Assembly: GCA_021154885.1 (NCBI GenBank)
Contig: JAJKHS010000108.1
Coordinates: 55,229-119,228 of the forward strand
DNA from: Thermoanaerobaculum sp.
GTDB taxonomy: Bacteria > Acidobacteriota > Thermoanaerobaculia > Multivoradales > UBA5704
Direction of reading: 5' to 3'
Length of the DNA: 64,000 nt
Shown: piece by piece, positions 53,401 to 61,968 of the stretch
Layout of the letters: every line of letters begins with the position of its first letter
How positions within the stretch are numbered: position 1 is the first letter of the stretch
Position numbers and translations under genes: made by a program
The notes under the pieces: generated by a model
The model's input: the letters and a program-made list of their open reading frames with translations, nothing else
The model's database searches: none
What the model was told of the DNA's origin: nothing

Positions 53401-56400
53401 TCCGGGCTGACCTTGCTGCATGTAGGAGAGCGACGTCTCCGCCAGCAGGCGGATCTTGTTGAAGCCGGCACCCGAGTTCATCCAGAACCCGTCCTTGTAG
53501 GCAGCCGGGTTGGCGGCCAGGGCAGCCAGCGCGGCAGGCGGGCTCATCGCCTGGTAAGGGCGGTAGTCGACCCAGGCGTTGCCGTTCCAGGCTTTGATCT
53601 CCAGCGCCGTGATGGCGTACTCGTGCTTCACCTTGTGCGCCACCTCCGCGGGGGGCACGTAATCGATTGAGTTCGCCGGCGCTTGTCCGGACAGCCGGCC
53701 GATGCGAGCATCCACTGCGGGGCCGGGCAACAGGCCCTTCAGAAACTCCAGGTCGACCCATGTATCGAGCGGCAGGACGGCCCCGTCGAGCTGCGCCGCG
53801 CCGGCTGAAGGGAGCGAGGTGCCGAGATACACGACCTTGAAAGTCTCGCCCGAAAGCATGTTGGTCGCGCTGACCGGCGGCAGCGCGTTCGGATTTGACA
53901 TGTCCTTGAACGGCAGCACGGGCGTGGTGTCGACACTGGGGTCCCTCTCCCACTTGAACTCGACGTCGAAACACTTCTCGATGTGCTTCTTGAACTTCCA
54001 GAAGCCGATGGTGATGCCCACGCACAGATGCACGCTCCCCCGAACGTAGAACGGCTTCGGCACCTCCACGGAGAGCGAGGTGTCGATCACGATATAGAAG
54101 CTGAGCCACATCAACGAAACGTCGACGTGGCCGCCCAGCATGGCGAAGCCGCCGATCTGCGGCCGCTCGAAGCTGATGAAGCCGCCCACCTTGATGTAGA
54201 CGCCGACCGAGGCATGCACCAGGCCACCGGCATAGCTCTTGGAGAATCCGTAGCTGACGCCGGCGCCCGCGGCGATCCCGGCCGCGGAGAGCATCAGATA
54301 CGACGTCGCGTCGAACAGCGTGAGGACCCGCGCCGTCGTCGGCTTCTGCACCGTACCCATGTTGATGTACCACGCCGACGAGTTTTGAAAGAAAAAGGCC
54401 GCGCGCATCTCGGCGCTCAAGTCGAGGATCTGTCCCTGGTTCGCGCCCTCCTTCGGCAACTTGTAATTGACGCCGGCGCCGAGCTCCACCGACTGCGAGC
54501 TGATGGCGAGCAAGGCAAAGAACGGCGGATCCTCTCCGGTGAGACCGACGCGTTCACCAAGGATGTTGGCTTTGCCTTCGAGATAGATCAGGTCCGGCAG
54601 GGAAAGGAGGAGGAAGAGCTTGCAGGAGAAGGTCTTGCCGCTGTCCTGCGCGGTGGCGAGCGACACACCGGCGCCGATCGAGTAGGTGCTGTCGTAGCCC
54701 GCGGTCTGATCCGGTATCTCGAACTTGGAGACGGTCACCCCTTCCTTTCCATCGGGGGGCGTCCTGGCCTTGTAGAAATCGAACCACGTATCGGTCTCCT
54801 GCACGCCGGCCTGGTGCTTGGTCGCGACATAGCGCATGCCAAACAGGCCGCGGAAACCGTAGATGCCGAGGCTCGTGGCGCCGAGCGGGATGGGCGTCGA
54901 CAGCTCGACGAAGGCATCGACGAGGAAGGCGGGCTTCTTCGGCCGGTACTTCATGGCGGCGCCGCCCGCGATCTTCGCTTTGGGCAAGGAGAAACTGACG
55001 CCCCCTTCATATTCGGGGTCGCCACCCGTGCCTCCGACGCTCAGGAATCCCGAAATCAGCAGCGTGGCAGAGTCCTTGCTGGCGCTGCCGGGGATGACGA
55101 GATCGATGGCGAGGCTCTTGATCTCAAGGTAACAGAGCGACAGGGGGCCGTTCACGGGGAAATAGAACTTGATCCCCTTGCCGCGCACGTCGACGCCGCC
55201 GGGGTTGATGTCGACGCCGCCGTCGAATCCAAAGTAGCGGAAATTCGTCGTCGTGCCGTCGGCCTCGACCCGCTGGTGTGACCCGAGGTGAATGGCCGAG
55301 ATCGACAGCTCCGCCGGCCCGATGGGGAAGTGGATGTTCTGGGGCAAAGGAATCGTGCCGCCTTCGATCTCGAAACGCCCGTCGCTCCAGATGATCAGCT
55401 TCTCGACTTCGATCGGGTCCTTGGCAATTCCGGCGAGCAAATGGTGCGTGAACTGAATGCTGCCGGAGACGCCGAGGTAGAAGTCGTCGTCGCGCTTGCC
55501 AAAGAACACCGACTTCAGGGTGAGGACGAAGACGCCCGGGAACGTGATTGGCTTGAAGCCGTCGTCCTCATGAGCGGTGACGTCGAAGTCGCCATCCTGC
55601 CGGATCGCCACCTTGATGCGGATGTCCGCCGGGTTATTGTTCGCGTCCTTGAACCCGGGAATGACCAGCGTACCCTCGACCGTGGAGCCGGTGATCGCGT
55701 TCTGCTTGAAGGTGATGCTGAACTTGTCGAGACTGATGCTGAAGTTTTCGCCGAATTTGACCCTAACAACCGGCTTTGCGACGTTTGCCACCGTGGCTTC
55801 GAGAGCGAGGGTGCCGGAGAAGCCGCCGGTTCCAATCAGGAGATTTCTAGCCTTGATCTTGGCGGTGGAGCCGGCATCCTCGTTCCAGAAGGCCGGGAAA
55901 CTGATGGTCCCGTCCATGACGTAGACGCCCACGAAGTCCGCCGACCGCCCGTCGGCAATGGCCTCCGGAATGTTGGTGGTCCGGCTGAAATCGACCTTCA
56001 GTCCGTGAACGTCCAGGATCAAGCCTGTCTTGAGGATCTCGGATCTGGGGAAGTTGATGTTGAGGTTCTGGGCGAGATCGAATTCCAGGCCCTTCGCCGT
56101 GGAGTAGCTTAGCGACGCCACGTCGAACGTGACCATCGTCGGCTTGTCCTGACCGGGGTTCTGCGGGTCGGGGAGCGGCTCCCCGGCGGCATCGACCTCG
56201 CGAAGGACGATAGGAGGGAATTGGATGCCGACGGAGATCGCGTCAATCGAGGCGGAGACCTCCGGGGTAAGCATGCGCCGGAGCCGCTCCTCGGAGAAAG
56301 AGCCGAGCCGGCGCGAGAACAGGAGAGCGACGTTCCTCAGCGCGGCAGGGATGTCGGCATCGAGCAGATAGTCATTGAAGATCACATCGAGGATGTCGAC

Positions 56401-56958
56401 GGACTGCGCCTCCAGCGCATCGACGAGGTTCTCGATTAAGACGTCCACGTCTGCATCCGGCGTGACCACCAGGGAGATCGACGGATGAGCGGTGGTGAAA
56501 CGAGTGATGAAGTCGTCGACCGTTCCACCGATGAACGTCGTCACGACCTCCTTCACCAGCTCAGTGTAGTTGAGCTTCACGATTCGCAGGAGCAGGTCGA
56601 AAAGCGAACGAGGGGAGAAGTCAAACTGGTCGAAGCTGAGGCCATCGGCATAGCGAAGGATCTCCCATGACCAGCTCAGGCTCACGGGAAACTCGGTCCC
56701 GGCACCGGCGCTCGACGGTGGATTGAGAACGAGCGCAAGTCCGCTCCCCGGGATCTCGAATCCGAGCCGCTTGTAGCTCACGACAATTAAACTGTAGTGT
56801 GCGTAGTCTCCGTGGCGGCTATGGTGCTCTTGCAGATTTCTGTAGAACAGAGCATCGAACGCACCGCCGATGGCACCTTGGAGAAATCCCAGGCTCTGCG
56901 GCAACGAATCGGCCGAAACTAGTGTCGACAACGAGGGATAGAAAGGTTCGTTCGCCAT
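50491..56958 (-). CDS. Giant protein of unknown function, operon gene 2 (2155 residues)
   Basis: No signal peptide; starts MANEPFYPSLSTLVSADSLP. Residues about 250-1000 are long beta-rich stretches, including PLSLCYLEIKSLAIDLVIPGS (about 606) and PLGATSLGIYGFRGLFGMRY (about 690-710), that resemble the DUF6603 type of large proteins. A coiled coil lies at about 1370-1440. At about 1450-1560 are two copies of a YegP-like (DUF1508-type) fold: RFSVYDDQADAVLLNGLHRY and GQYFFHIVDASRTFTAASPA. A Cys cluster PCPRCQCQG (about 1576) and a second coiled coil (about 1630-1667) follow. The last about 450 residues are beta-rich. No catalytic motif is recognised. Middle gene of the operon. Confidence 0.85.
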   Translation of the reverse strand: MANEPFYPSLSTLVSADSLPQSLGFLQGAIGGAFDALFYRNLQEHHSRHGDYAHYSLIVVSYKRLGFEIPGSGLALVLNPPSSAGAGTEFPVSLSWSWEILRYADGLSFDQFDFSPRSLFDLLLRIVKLNYTELVKEVVTTFIGGTVDDFITRFTTAHPSISLVVTPDADVDVLIENLVDALEAQSVDILDVIFNDYLLDADIPAALRNVALLFSRRLGSFSEERLRRMLTPEVSASIDAISVGIQFPPIVLREVDAAGEPLPDPQNPGQDKPTMVTFDVASLSYSTAKGLEFDLAQNLNINFPRSEILKTGLILDVHGLKVDFSRTTNIPEAIADGRSADFVGVYVMDGTISFPAFWNEDAGSTAKIKARNLLIGTGGFSGTLALEATVANVAKPVVRVKFGENFSISLDKFSITFKQNAITGSTVEGTLVIPGFKDANNNPADIRIKVAIRQDGDFDVTAHEDDGFKPITFPGVFVLTLKSVFFGKRDDDFYLGVSGSIQFTHHLLAGIAKDPIEVEKLIIWSDGRFEIEGGTIPLPQNIHFPIGPAELSISAIHLGSHQRVEADGTTTNFRYFGFDGGVDINPGGVDVRGKGIKFYFPVNGPLSLCYLEIKSLAIDLVIPGSASKDSATLLISGFLSVGGTGGDPEYEGGVSFSLPKAKIAGGAAMKYRPKKPAFLVDAFVELSTPIPLGATSLGIYGFRGLFGMRYVATKHQAGVQETDTWFDFYKARTPPDGKEGVTVSKFEIPDQTAGYDSTYSIGAGVSLATAQDSGKTFSCKLFLLLSLPDLIYLEGKANILGERVGLTGEDPPFFALLAISSQSVELGAGVNYKLPKEGANQGQILDLSAEMRAAFFFQNSSAWYINMGTVQKPTTARVLTLFDATSYLMLSAAGIAAGAGVSYGFSKSYAGGLVHASVGVYIKVGGFISFERPQIGGFAMLGGHVDVSLMWLSFYIVIDTSLSVEVPKPFYVRGSVHLCVGITIGFWKFKKHIEKCFDVEFKWERDPSVDTTPVLPFKDMSNPNALPPVSATNMLSGETFKVVYLGTSLPSAGAAQLDGAVLPLDTWVDLEFLKGLLPGPAVDARIGRLSGQAPANSIDYVPPAEVAHKVKHEYAITALEIKAWNGNAWVDYRPYQAMSPPAALAALAANPAAYKDGFWMNSGAGFNKIRLLAETSLSYMQQGQPGWYVPEQMGITSATLFCQTKLRDPHCITWAAVPPGTVYPDGKWQQMSTVLYRVAGGTGTVIDWNGPAGVLRSLIFANEATAQIVFNKPCAEVDLKLTTFSSGAALRFYKRETVGATSVYTLVETRSLTQLQLLAPVRYDHPEAPVAKVEIEPVHADPAVVYASSVQIEALHREVYEGPAGAATDALRARVQGLEQDLARIRSTGCSPNGITADPLGPALQALQSQVEECHRQLAGLQAAQTKACKEAADFRGRFARCFPHVPSAFSYDLVEERDAAGRSQLRFSVYDDQADAVLLNGLHRYPDAAAAERAMIDTLERARSAGAYAIMNPRAGQYFFHIVDASRTFTAASPALFATLDELIVFTEKTRAMLQAVPSLAPARRVAGKLPCPRCQCQGLDHLDCWSDLEVVEAIDPHDCHPISVVSAHDLFCRQYDKLYRELYAANQHKLDELTRRCEELTREVESQSAACQALSDQLAAVQQLLGFVNGHGPLRPPDGYPCSTLLHEVCCLSLDDHQLNLTVPGQAAIEQDYGNAVQAIEKWLTPVWRPDTTYSIRLQVRDTVNGSPTPARDFYFGFRTAGPVGYFHTDPKAGYVMAGKTPDQYLLTGLKGYIDYRRSYPNADGELIRAKPLFYEDARILLFFTKRYVYHFFGSWPAYNGLPALTGNEMQIVVKDPAENTSIPNPPPPNVTTTAIPQAVVSWPADDDPRIPEDVRTLLNLRNPELLNPDFVGGKCWTSGGDMIKPASVYTQVTPRYLKPLKLYTAIVNNVYQGRIQEVHRYVFQTSRYPDFAAQVNSYRLDDGKGNQRDAVFRIDVPLTVADVNLMYDVVTGNLSAPNAALAGTWADPFDRLVEGVLARPPLDAAAGTEFNVVRNSTTNAVVAVWVRNPEPFNDPKLPDDVLPRTLRVMQGLSPDLAYQVLFSKDRSQAFVMHPSKGIPVTQMKLRFAYVEWDGSDYVDRTVVVTGTLPTNV

Positions 56959-57008
56959 AATTTAGCGGCCTGATGTAAGACGCACCTCAGGAATTCTCTT
57001 CAAATGCG

Positions 57009-60000
57009 TTACTTGCGAGCCTCCAGCCACCGCAGAAATTGGAATGCGTAGAGGACGACAAGAGGCGCCATGGCGGGCGCAGCAACCAGCGGCTCGCCTG
57101 CCAACTTCGCCGCCACTGCAGTCCCGGGGTTGTCCCGTATCCACCACAGATCGGCGAATGCGCTGATTCCTGCCACGACATTGTCCGACGCCGGATGCTG
57201 ATTGAGGAAGGACGTGGAAGGGTCGAGCTTCAAGTAGGAATGAAAGCGTTTAAATGCCGCCCGGTCGCCTTCGTTGGCGAGTTGCGTGTTGAAGTAGTAG
57301 AGAACCGCCGGCAGGTTGCGGAAGCTGATGTCGCGTTGAAGGTGCCTCAGAAGCTGGGTATTCAGCTCATGGGCGTACACGTCGGGCAACAGGTCGTCGT
57401 CCTTTGCTCGCGTCTCATAGAAGTGAGTCAGTAGGTTGACTGTACGTTCCATCTGTGTCAGAGCCGGGTCGTTATCGAGCGTCTTCTTATAATCAGGATC
57501 AGCTCCCGAGATGAAGTCGGCTGGAGCGGCACCAATGTCCCCTGCCCAAGTCGACATATCGATGTTGTTGCCGAGAGGATAAAAGGATGGCAGAGAGTCC
57601 AGTCCCGGAGAAATACCGCTCACAAACATCACAAATGGGTTGATCGCCTTGCTCTTATCGGGATGAAACAAGACGTCGAGCCCAACGAACAGGTGGTGAA
57701 GGTCGATGATCACTCCTGCACCAGCGGGTCCGACCTCGACTCCCATGTAGTCGCGGAACAACTGGATCTCAGTGTCAACCGTCTGCGGAACGCCGAAATC
57801 ATCGGTCAAATTTTCCTGAACCCCTGCCACGTAAGGGATGTCGTCGAGCCGCTTGACCCCCGGCGGTGTGGTCGCCGAGGCCCCGATGATCTCGTCGAAC
57901 AGCTTGCTGATGCTAACCTTGACGAGTGCCTTCGGATCATTGACTAGCTCTTTCGTCATCTGGCGCAAGCGCGTCACCCGCTCCTGGAGTGTATCCAGTT
58001 GCGATCCTGCCTGAGACTGCTGGACATCGAGAGCCGTGTTCAGCGCCACCAAATCAGTGACGAACTTTTCGAATGAAGCCACGGGATAGAACTTGTCCTG
58101 ATCGGCCCTCACCCATCGTCTGCTGCCTTTGGACAGAACACGATAAACAGTATTGGTACTGTTCGTGGGGATGTCCTGGTTTGTCTCCACGAGATACCAG
58201 TCATAGTCTCGGCCTTCCGTCGCGTCATGAACACGCTTTTTGCCGAGGACGGACATCTCCCACTGGATCCTTTTCGAAGTCGCCGAGTTCGCATCACCGG
58301 TCTGGTAGATCGTGTGGATTCCCCAATCGACGTCCAACTGCATCCGGCTTCGCGCGAAATGCTTCCGGTTCTGCTCTATACTTCGGGTATTAGTCAACGC
58401 CAGCGCCGCGTCGCGGGACGAGAAAATTCGAGGTGTGCCGGCAGAGTTCCTGATCTTAATGGATGTGTTGACAGAGAGGACGGAAACGCTGGTTCCGATC
58501 GCATAGCCGGTCACAAACAGATCGTACTCGCTCCCTTGTATGATTCCGTTCGCATCGAAGTAGTCTTGGCCGTTTCGCAAGGCCAGCCGCTTGTCAAGCG
58601 CAGGCGCCAGCGAATTCACGGCCGCCAGAACGGCCGGAAGCTCGGCGTTGTGGAACGCAAGGACGACCACACTGCTGGCATCGAGGTTCAGTGCCGACGG
58701 ATCCGGCGGCGGAATGATCCCATCGGCAAGCCCATCATGGGTCATCACCGCCTGCTCGACATTGCTTGGATCGAGGAGCGAGATATTGCCGAACTCGATG
58801 TTCGTCCTGTACGCCTTCCCGAGGATTGGAAGAAAGTTGGAATCCTTACTCGAGCCGGTGGCGAGAGGGGTCGGCTCCCTGCAGGCGAAGAAGTAGACGT
58901 TGCTCTGGTCGCGTCCAATTCCGATCTTCGCCACGTAGGGCATGCCGTAGTGTGAGCTGGAATCGACAACGGCCGTGGCGCCGGTGACGTGCCACCGGGT
59001 GACTTCGTTCGTATTGAGCGGAATCCTGGGACCGTTCGCATCAAGCAGGTAGGTAAGCTCGAAGAGGTTGTCGATGAAGTGATTCGCTTTCAGCGCCAGA
59101 CTAGCGGCAGGTGGAGGGGTTGCAGGCGTGGCTCCGATGCTCTTCAGGTAGCGGAGGCTCACGTGGGCCGGCAGAGTGGTGTTGTCCGGCAACTTGGGAA
59201 TGGAAAACGCGATCGGAACCGTATGGTCGCCCACGAACGGAATGTTCGACCGCAGGGCTTCCGTCTCATCGGGTGGCTGACTCATTCTTCTGAATCCGCT
59301 GAAAAAGTAGCCTTGGGTACGATAGATGATCGGCGACGTGTTATCGCCACGAGGTAGCGTGAGCGAGAACGTGCTCGGTTTCTTAGGGTCCGGATTGGTG
59401 AAGCTGCTGGTCGGTATGATGAAAATCGGCCAGCCGTTGGTCGTATATTCGACGAGCGAGCTGCCGCCCCCATCATAGCCAATGGAGAACTCCGCTTTAG
59501 CTCCGGGCGCAACACCGTATTCCTCGTAGTAGTTGAGACCGTGGTTGTGCTCGTTGCGGAGGTCGAGATAGGCGACCTTTCTCGTCCAGAACTTTGCGAG
59601 CACCTCCGTGTAGAGGGCCGCATGGCTCTTCACAGCAAACGTTTTGTCCGTCGGGCTTGCTTTGACCCCAATGCCGCTGAAGAACAACGCTGCGTAGACG
59701 GCACAAGGGTCCATATAGCCGAGAATCTGCTCCCTTCGGTCCTCTTCCAGAAACGTGCTCGCGGCGTTGGTCCCGCTGGAAGTCGCCGACACGAGCGTTT
59801 CGGAAGCTCGGATTCGATCCAGGCGTGGTCCTTCGCCGAATCCGTCGAGCATGACCTCGAAGCCGAAGCCCGAGGGATCTAATTCACCGAGGTCGTCGCC
59901 GCCGTCGACGGTCGGGAATTCATCGTTGTCGATACGGAGAAATACGTCGTCGAGGAATGCTGTATCCGCAAGAGCGAAGGGGGGGACTGCAGAGGCGGTA

Positions 60001-60449
60001 AGATTGAGGCCCACCGCGCTGATGGATGGCAAGGTCGTCGTCGTGCCAGTCGGTTGATTCAGAAGCTGGTCGAGGGCTTCGTTCCTCTCCCTCTGAGATT
60101 TATGGATTTTCGTCGTGAGATCACTCTTGTTCTCATCCGCAATACGATTGGCATCGTTGGCATCTATGAGCGAGTCTTTCTTCAAACCTTTGTAGATGTA
60201 ATACTTGACCGGCGAGAGCAGGCCCTTGGGTTGACGCGTGGGCTTCAGAACCAAGTTGATCCGGCCGTTGACCTCCTGCGCGAAAATTTTCCCGTTGCAG
60301 ACGGCGTAGGCCTTCTGAACGGCCGAGGATGAGAAGAGTGAAGTCACCCTATAGTGTAAGACTTCGTCCCCCGCGACAGGGCCGTACTTCTGCTGTAGGG
60401 TCTGAGCCTGTAACGAGGCCGAGTTCGTAAAGAAGTGAAAGGCAGTCAT
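57009..60449 (-). CDS. Giant protein of unknown function, operon gene 1 (1146 residues)
   Basis: No signal peptide; starts MTAFHFFTNSASLQAQTLQQ. Residues 1-120 (VLHYRVTSLFSSSAVQKAYAVCNGKIFAQE, then INLVLKP and PVKYYIYKGL) form a domain I have seen at the start of large uncharacterised proteins but cannot name. The middle is mixed alpha/beta with no motif recognised. A helical C-terminal third (about 800-1146) includes NLLTHFYETRAKDDDLLPDVYAHELNTQLLRHL. I chose the ATG at 60449 (GAGG 5 bases upstream) over the GTG at 60467, whose ribosome site would be too close. It lies 50 bases before the next gene. First gene of the operon. Confidence 0.83.
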   Translation of the reverse strand: MTAFHFFTNSASLQAQTLQQKYGPVAGDEVLHYRVTSLFSSSAVQKAYAVCNGKIFAQEVNGRINLVLKPTRQPKGLLSPVKYYIYKGLKKDSLIDANDANRIADENKSDLTTKIHKSQRERNEALDQLLNQPTGTTTTLPSISAVGLNLTASAVPPFALADTAFLDDVFLRIDNDEFPTVDGGDDLGELDPSGFGFEVMLDGFGEGPRLDRIRASETLVSATSSGTNAASTFLEEDRREQILGYMDPCAVYAALFFSGIGVKASPTDKTFAVKSHAALYTEVLAKFWTRKVAYLDLRNEHNHGLNYYEEYGVAPGAKAEFSIGYDGGGSSLVEYTTNGWPIFIIPTSSFTNPDPKKPSTFSLTLPRGDNTSPIIYRTQGYFFSGFRRMSQPPDETEALRSNIPFVGDHTVPIAFSIPKLPDNTTLPAHVSLRYLKSIGATPATPPPAASLALKANHFIDNLFELTYLLDANGPRIPLNTNEVTRWHVTGATAVVDSSSHYGMPYVAKIGIGRDQSNVYFFACREPTPLATGSSKDSNFLPILGKAYRTNIEFGNISLLDPSNVEQAVMTHDGLADGIIPPPDPSALNLDASSVVVLAFHNAELPAVLAAVNSLAPALDKRLALRNGQDYFDANGIIQGSEYDLFVTGYAIGTSVSVLSVNTSIKIRNSAGTPRIFSSRDAALALTNTRSIEQNRKHFARSRMQLDVDWGIHTIYQTGDANSATSKRIQWEMSVLGKKRVHDATEGRDYDWYLVETNQDIPTNSTNTVYRVLSKGSRRWVRADQDKFYPVASFEKFVTDLVALNTALDVQQSQAGSQLDTLQERVTRLRQMTKELVNDPKALVKVSISKLFDEIIGASATTPPGVKRLDDIPYVAGVQENLTDDFGVPQTVDTEIQLFRDYMGVEVGPAGAGVIIDLHHLFVGLDVLFHPDKSKAINPFVMFVSGISPGLDSLPSFYPLGNNIDMSTWAGDIGAAPADFISGADPDYKKTLDNDPALTQMERTVNLLTHFYETRAKDDDLLPDVYAHELNTQLLRHLQRDISFRNLPAVLYYFNTQLANEGDRAAFKRFHSYLKLDPSTSFLNQHPASDNVVAGISAFADLWWIRDNPGTAVAAKLAGEPLVAAPAMAPLVVLYAFQFLRWLEARK

Positions 60450-60541
60450 ATCGTCCTCAGAAGCCACCTCCGGGGAGGTTCTCGAGTCGCTCTCGCCAAG
60501 CCCATCGGTAGGGAACCAGTATACACATGAGCGTAGACGTA

Positions 60542-60569
60542 TTTATATCTCGCTGAGAGACTACAACAA
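60542..60569 (-). promoter_or_regulatory. Promoter of the giant-protein operon
   Basis: On the minus strand TTGTTG (60569-60564), a 16-base spacer, and TATAAA (60547-60542), in an AT-rich patch within otherwise GC-rich DNA. It gives a leader of about 85 bases before the ATG at 60449, and it lies downstream of the terminator at 60710-60745. Confidence 0.5.
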
Positions 60570-60709
60570 ATTTTACCAGGAAGCAAGCGTCCTTTTGTCC
60601 GGCGGGCCGGGAGATCGCTCCCCGGAACCGTCAAACAGGTCGGGAGTGCGCTTGAGCTGCTGAGGGCGGGAGGGCGGCGTGCCTGGCACCTGAACCGTGG
60701 AATGAAAAC

Positions 60710-60745
60710 CCACCCGGTGCGTGCCGGCCGGCACGCACCGGGTGG
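60710..60745 (-). terminator. Perfect 36-bp palindromic terminator
   Basis: CCACCCGGTGCGTGCCGG and its exact reverse complement abut to give a loop-free 18-bp inverted repeat, 12 bases past the stop of the gene ending at 60757. On the minus strand it is followed by GTTTTC. This is the clearest intrinsic terminator in the window and separates the two small genes from the giant operon. Confidence 0.75.
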
Positions 60746-60756
60746 TCCTGCTCAAC

Positions 60757-61167
60757 CTAGGCCGCCGGCTTGACCACCGGCGGCGGAGGGGTCCCCGGCT
60801 CCGCCGGCGTGGGCGTCTCCGGCACCGGCGTGGCCGCCGGCTTCCGTCTCCGCTTGCGCAGCGGCGCGACGCCGAACTGCACCAGCCGCTCACTCTTCGG
60901 CCCGAGGATGCCTTTCACCAGCGCTCGCAGCTTGATGGCGAGCTCCCCGCCATCCTTCAACAGCTTGTTGAGCTCCTGCGTCGCCTCCTGCCGGGCTGCC
61001 GTCTGGGAGTCCTGGCGCGCCTTCATCTCCTTGGTCTTCGCCAGGTGCTCCTCGAACGCGATCCGGCCGGCCTCCAGGTTCGGCAGGTTCGGAGCGTGTT
61101 CCCGCAGCGCCGTGAGCAGCGCCTCCCAGTCTTTGATGACATCTGCGTACGACAATACAGCTCCCAT
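60757..61167 (-). CDS. Small helical protein with Pro-rich basic tail
   Basis: A 136-residue protein. A helical, coiled-coil-prone segment (about 5-90, including HLAKTKEMKARQDSQTAARQEATQELNKLL) is followed by LGPKSERLVQFGVAPLRKRRRKP and a 30-residue Pro/Thr tail. Short proteins with the LGxxSExLxxFGxxPxRxRRR motif are frequent and uncharacterised in several phyla. Good ribosome site (GAAAGGAG). Second gene of a unit with the pterin-dehydratase-like protein (50-base gap), ended by the palindromic terminator. Confidence 0.75.
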   Translation of the reverse strand: MGAVLSYADVIKDWEALLTALREHAPNLPNLEAGRIAFEEHLAKTKEMKARQDSQTAARQEATQELNKLLKDGGELAIKLRALVKGILGPKSERLVQFGVAPLRKRRRKPAATPVPETPTPAEPGTPPPPVVKPAA

Positions 61168-61217
61168 GTTGATCTCCTTTCTCTCTGACTCGAGTTAATC
61201 TTCGCCCGGCGTCCCCA

Positions 61218-61550
61218 TCAGCCGAGCCGCTTCGCCAACTCCAGCACGGACATCGTGAGGCCGCCCCTGTTCCCTCGCCGCGGCTGGCCGTGGAGCGTGA
61301 GTCCGACCCGGCCTCCCGAGACGAGGATCGAAATCGGCTGCCGGCCCGACCCCGCCAGCTCCGTCGCGAAGGCGGCAAAGGCCAGCGCCACCTTCGAATC
61401 CGGGAACTCATGGAGACGGTCGATCGTCTGGCGGTTCAGGTCGAGCTTCCAGCCGGGCATCGACTGGAGCTCCAACTGCACCCGCTCGGGCTTGAGCTCG
61501 GTGGAAGGGTTGGCGATGAGGGTCCCGACGCTGTTCGTAATCTGCTGCAT
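61218..61550 (-). CDS. Pterin-4a-carbinolamine dehydratase-like protein lacking catalytic His
   Basis: A 110-residue protein. PGWKLDLNRQTIDRLHEFPD, the central helix ALAFAAFATELAGSGRQPIS, and the final strand plus helix VGLTLHG and GGLTMSVLELAKRL follow the alpha-beta plan of PhhB/DCoH (GW, then a helix, then RVxLxLxT and GLTxxDxxLA). The catalytic HHP at the end of the helix is replaced by GRQP, so dehydratase activity is unlikely. It could be a structural or regulatory relative. Very good ribosome site (AAGGAGG) and promoter. Confidence 0.6.
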   Translation of the reverse strand: MQQITNSVGTLIANPSTELKPERVQLELQSMPGWKLDLNRQTIDRLHEFPDSKVALAFAAFATELAGSGRQPISILVSGGRVGLTLHGQPRRGNRGGLTMSVLELAKRLG

Positions 61551-61968
61551 GATGAACCTCCTTGGGTTCAGGACTCTGGCGCCTCCATGACGCCGGAAAC
61601 GTTTGAAGCGGGCAGATCATGACCCTGTCGGTTTGATCTTGTCAAGCCCTTTCCTCAATTTGCGCTTTCCTGTAATCTATGGCCATGGGAAAGCGCTGCG
61701 GTAAAACCTCTTTTGGCTGGATGGGGCGAATTTACCGGGATTGCGCGACACGCGTCTCGGCTGGTATGACTTCTGCTGCACTCTTTCGTCTCAGTGGCAT
61801 TGAAGCAGCCGGGGTCGACGCAGGAGCTCGGAGCGTCTTTGAAGGTCCCAGCAGGGTCCTGCGCCTTGCTGCCAGCCTGAGCCGCGGACACCACCTGTCG
61901 TCGCACCCCGCGGGCGCCGAGGCCATGGGGGCTCCGGGCCGCTCTGCGGACTGGAGGAGGATTGACCC
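61551..61968. other. Intergenic region between divergent transcription units
   Basis: It contains the promoter for the gene at 61218-61550 near its left end. The remainder, about 320 bases, shows no supportable gene; short frames lack starts with ribosome sites. The GGAGGAGG at about 61951-61958 belongs to the secreted peptide gene at 61969. Confidence 0.5.
61616..61645 (-). promoter_or_regulatory. Sigma-70-like promoter of the dehydratase-like gene
   Basis: On the minus strand a consensus TTGACA (61645-61640) is followed after 18 bases by CATGAT (61621-61616), four of six matches to TATAAT. It lies about 65 bases upstream of the ATG at 61550. Confidence 0.55.

Noticed and set aside
45490..60449. 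Contractile injection system, Tc toxin or Rhs toxin island
   Set aside because: No sheath, tube, baseplate, Rhs/YD repeats, SpvB or chaperone genes are visible; size alone is not evidence.
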